From Firmicutes bacterium UBA2598 (GTDB lineage Bacteria > Bacillota > PH28-bin88), in the NCBI GenBank assembly GCA_002339345.1, contig DDKM01000046.1, positions 1 through 41,366 of the forward strand: DNA of 41,366 nt, read 5' to 3'. The notes under the pieces are model-generated. The model was given only the letters and a program-made list of their open reading frames with translations. It was not told the DNA's origin and did no database searches. The position numbers were made by a program, and so were the translations under genes. Positions 41,303 to 41,366 of this stretch are shown here, piece after piece (the stretch's first letter is position 1; the number at the start of each line of letters is the position of its first letter).

Positions 41303-41366
41303 CCATTTTAACGAGCATCCAACAGGAAACTCACATCTAAAATTTTGTTGCGAAATTTGTCGAAAG

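Overview
The window looks like chromosomal DNA of a Gram-positive, probably anaerobic spore-former of the Clostridia, in the Desulfotomaculum/Pelotomaculum neighbourhood. This is inference from gene content: YcdB/YcdC plus S-layer-homology protein, DUF6385 protein, LysM-G5-M23 peptidase, DUF1287 protein, tripartite tricarboxylate transporters with aconitase-family enzymes. Strong GGAGG ribosome binding sites and many TTG and GTG starts fit. I saw no rRNA, tRNA, CRISPR array, transposase or phage gene.

Layout. 0-3.2 kb: the tail of an upstream gene, a DUF166 protein, a convergent gamma-glutamyltransferase and a hemolysin III-type membrane protein. 3.3-6 kb: a 61-residue protein, a GNAT acetyltransferase followed by a nitrilase-family amidase (a split version of a known fusion), and a peptide deformylase gene cut short. 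6-8.2 kb: an exported YcdB/YcdC protein with S-layer anchors. 8.3-15.1 kb: an operon of four glycosyltransferases, three with TPR-rich tails, divergent from a threonine-rich repeat DUF6385 protein (15.4-16.1 kb). 16.2-19.8 kb: an FG-GAP propeller protein with a Cys-rich N-terminus, the remains of a TolB-like propeller gene, and a two-gene unit with an M48 membrane protease. 20.1-26.4 kb: a tight operon of amidohydrolase, (alpha/alpha)6 glycosidase-like protein, MFS transporter and two overlapping nitrilase homologues; the first of these has lost all three catalytic residues. The broken end of an isoaspartyl dipeptidase-like gene follows. 26.7-30.7 kb: a frameshifted YcdB-like gene, a LysM/G5/M23 peptidase, a chimeric RND-transporter/M23 pseudogene, a GIY-YIG protein and a DUF1287 protein.

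30.8-41.2 kb, all on the minus strand, is a carboxylic-acid uptake and isomerisation cluster: tctC, tctA, tctB, a crippled aconitase, an AbrB-family membrane protein, a LeuC/LeuD-like dehydratase pair, a vestige of tctA, a second tctB, an intact aconitase-family enzyme, and the last 60-odd codons of a second AbrB-family gene. The order tctA-tctB-aconitase-AbrB occurs twice, so I read it as an old segmental duplication in which each copy has lost different parts. Together the intact parts would bind an extracytoplasmic tri- or dicarboxylate, import it, and dehydrate/rehydrate it with two [4Fe-4S] hydro-lyases; the substrate cannot be read from the sequence.

The strongest leads are the active/inactive nitrilase pair in an unassigned catabolic operon, the duplicated carboxylate cluster with complementary decay, and the glycosyltransferase operon facing a threonine-rich repeat protein. 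At least seven broken genes lie in the window, so part of it is eroding.
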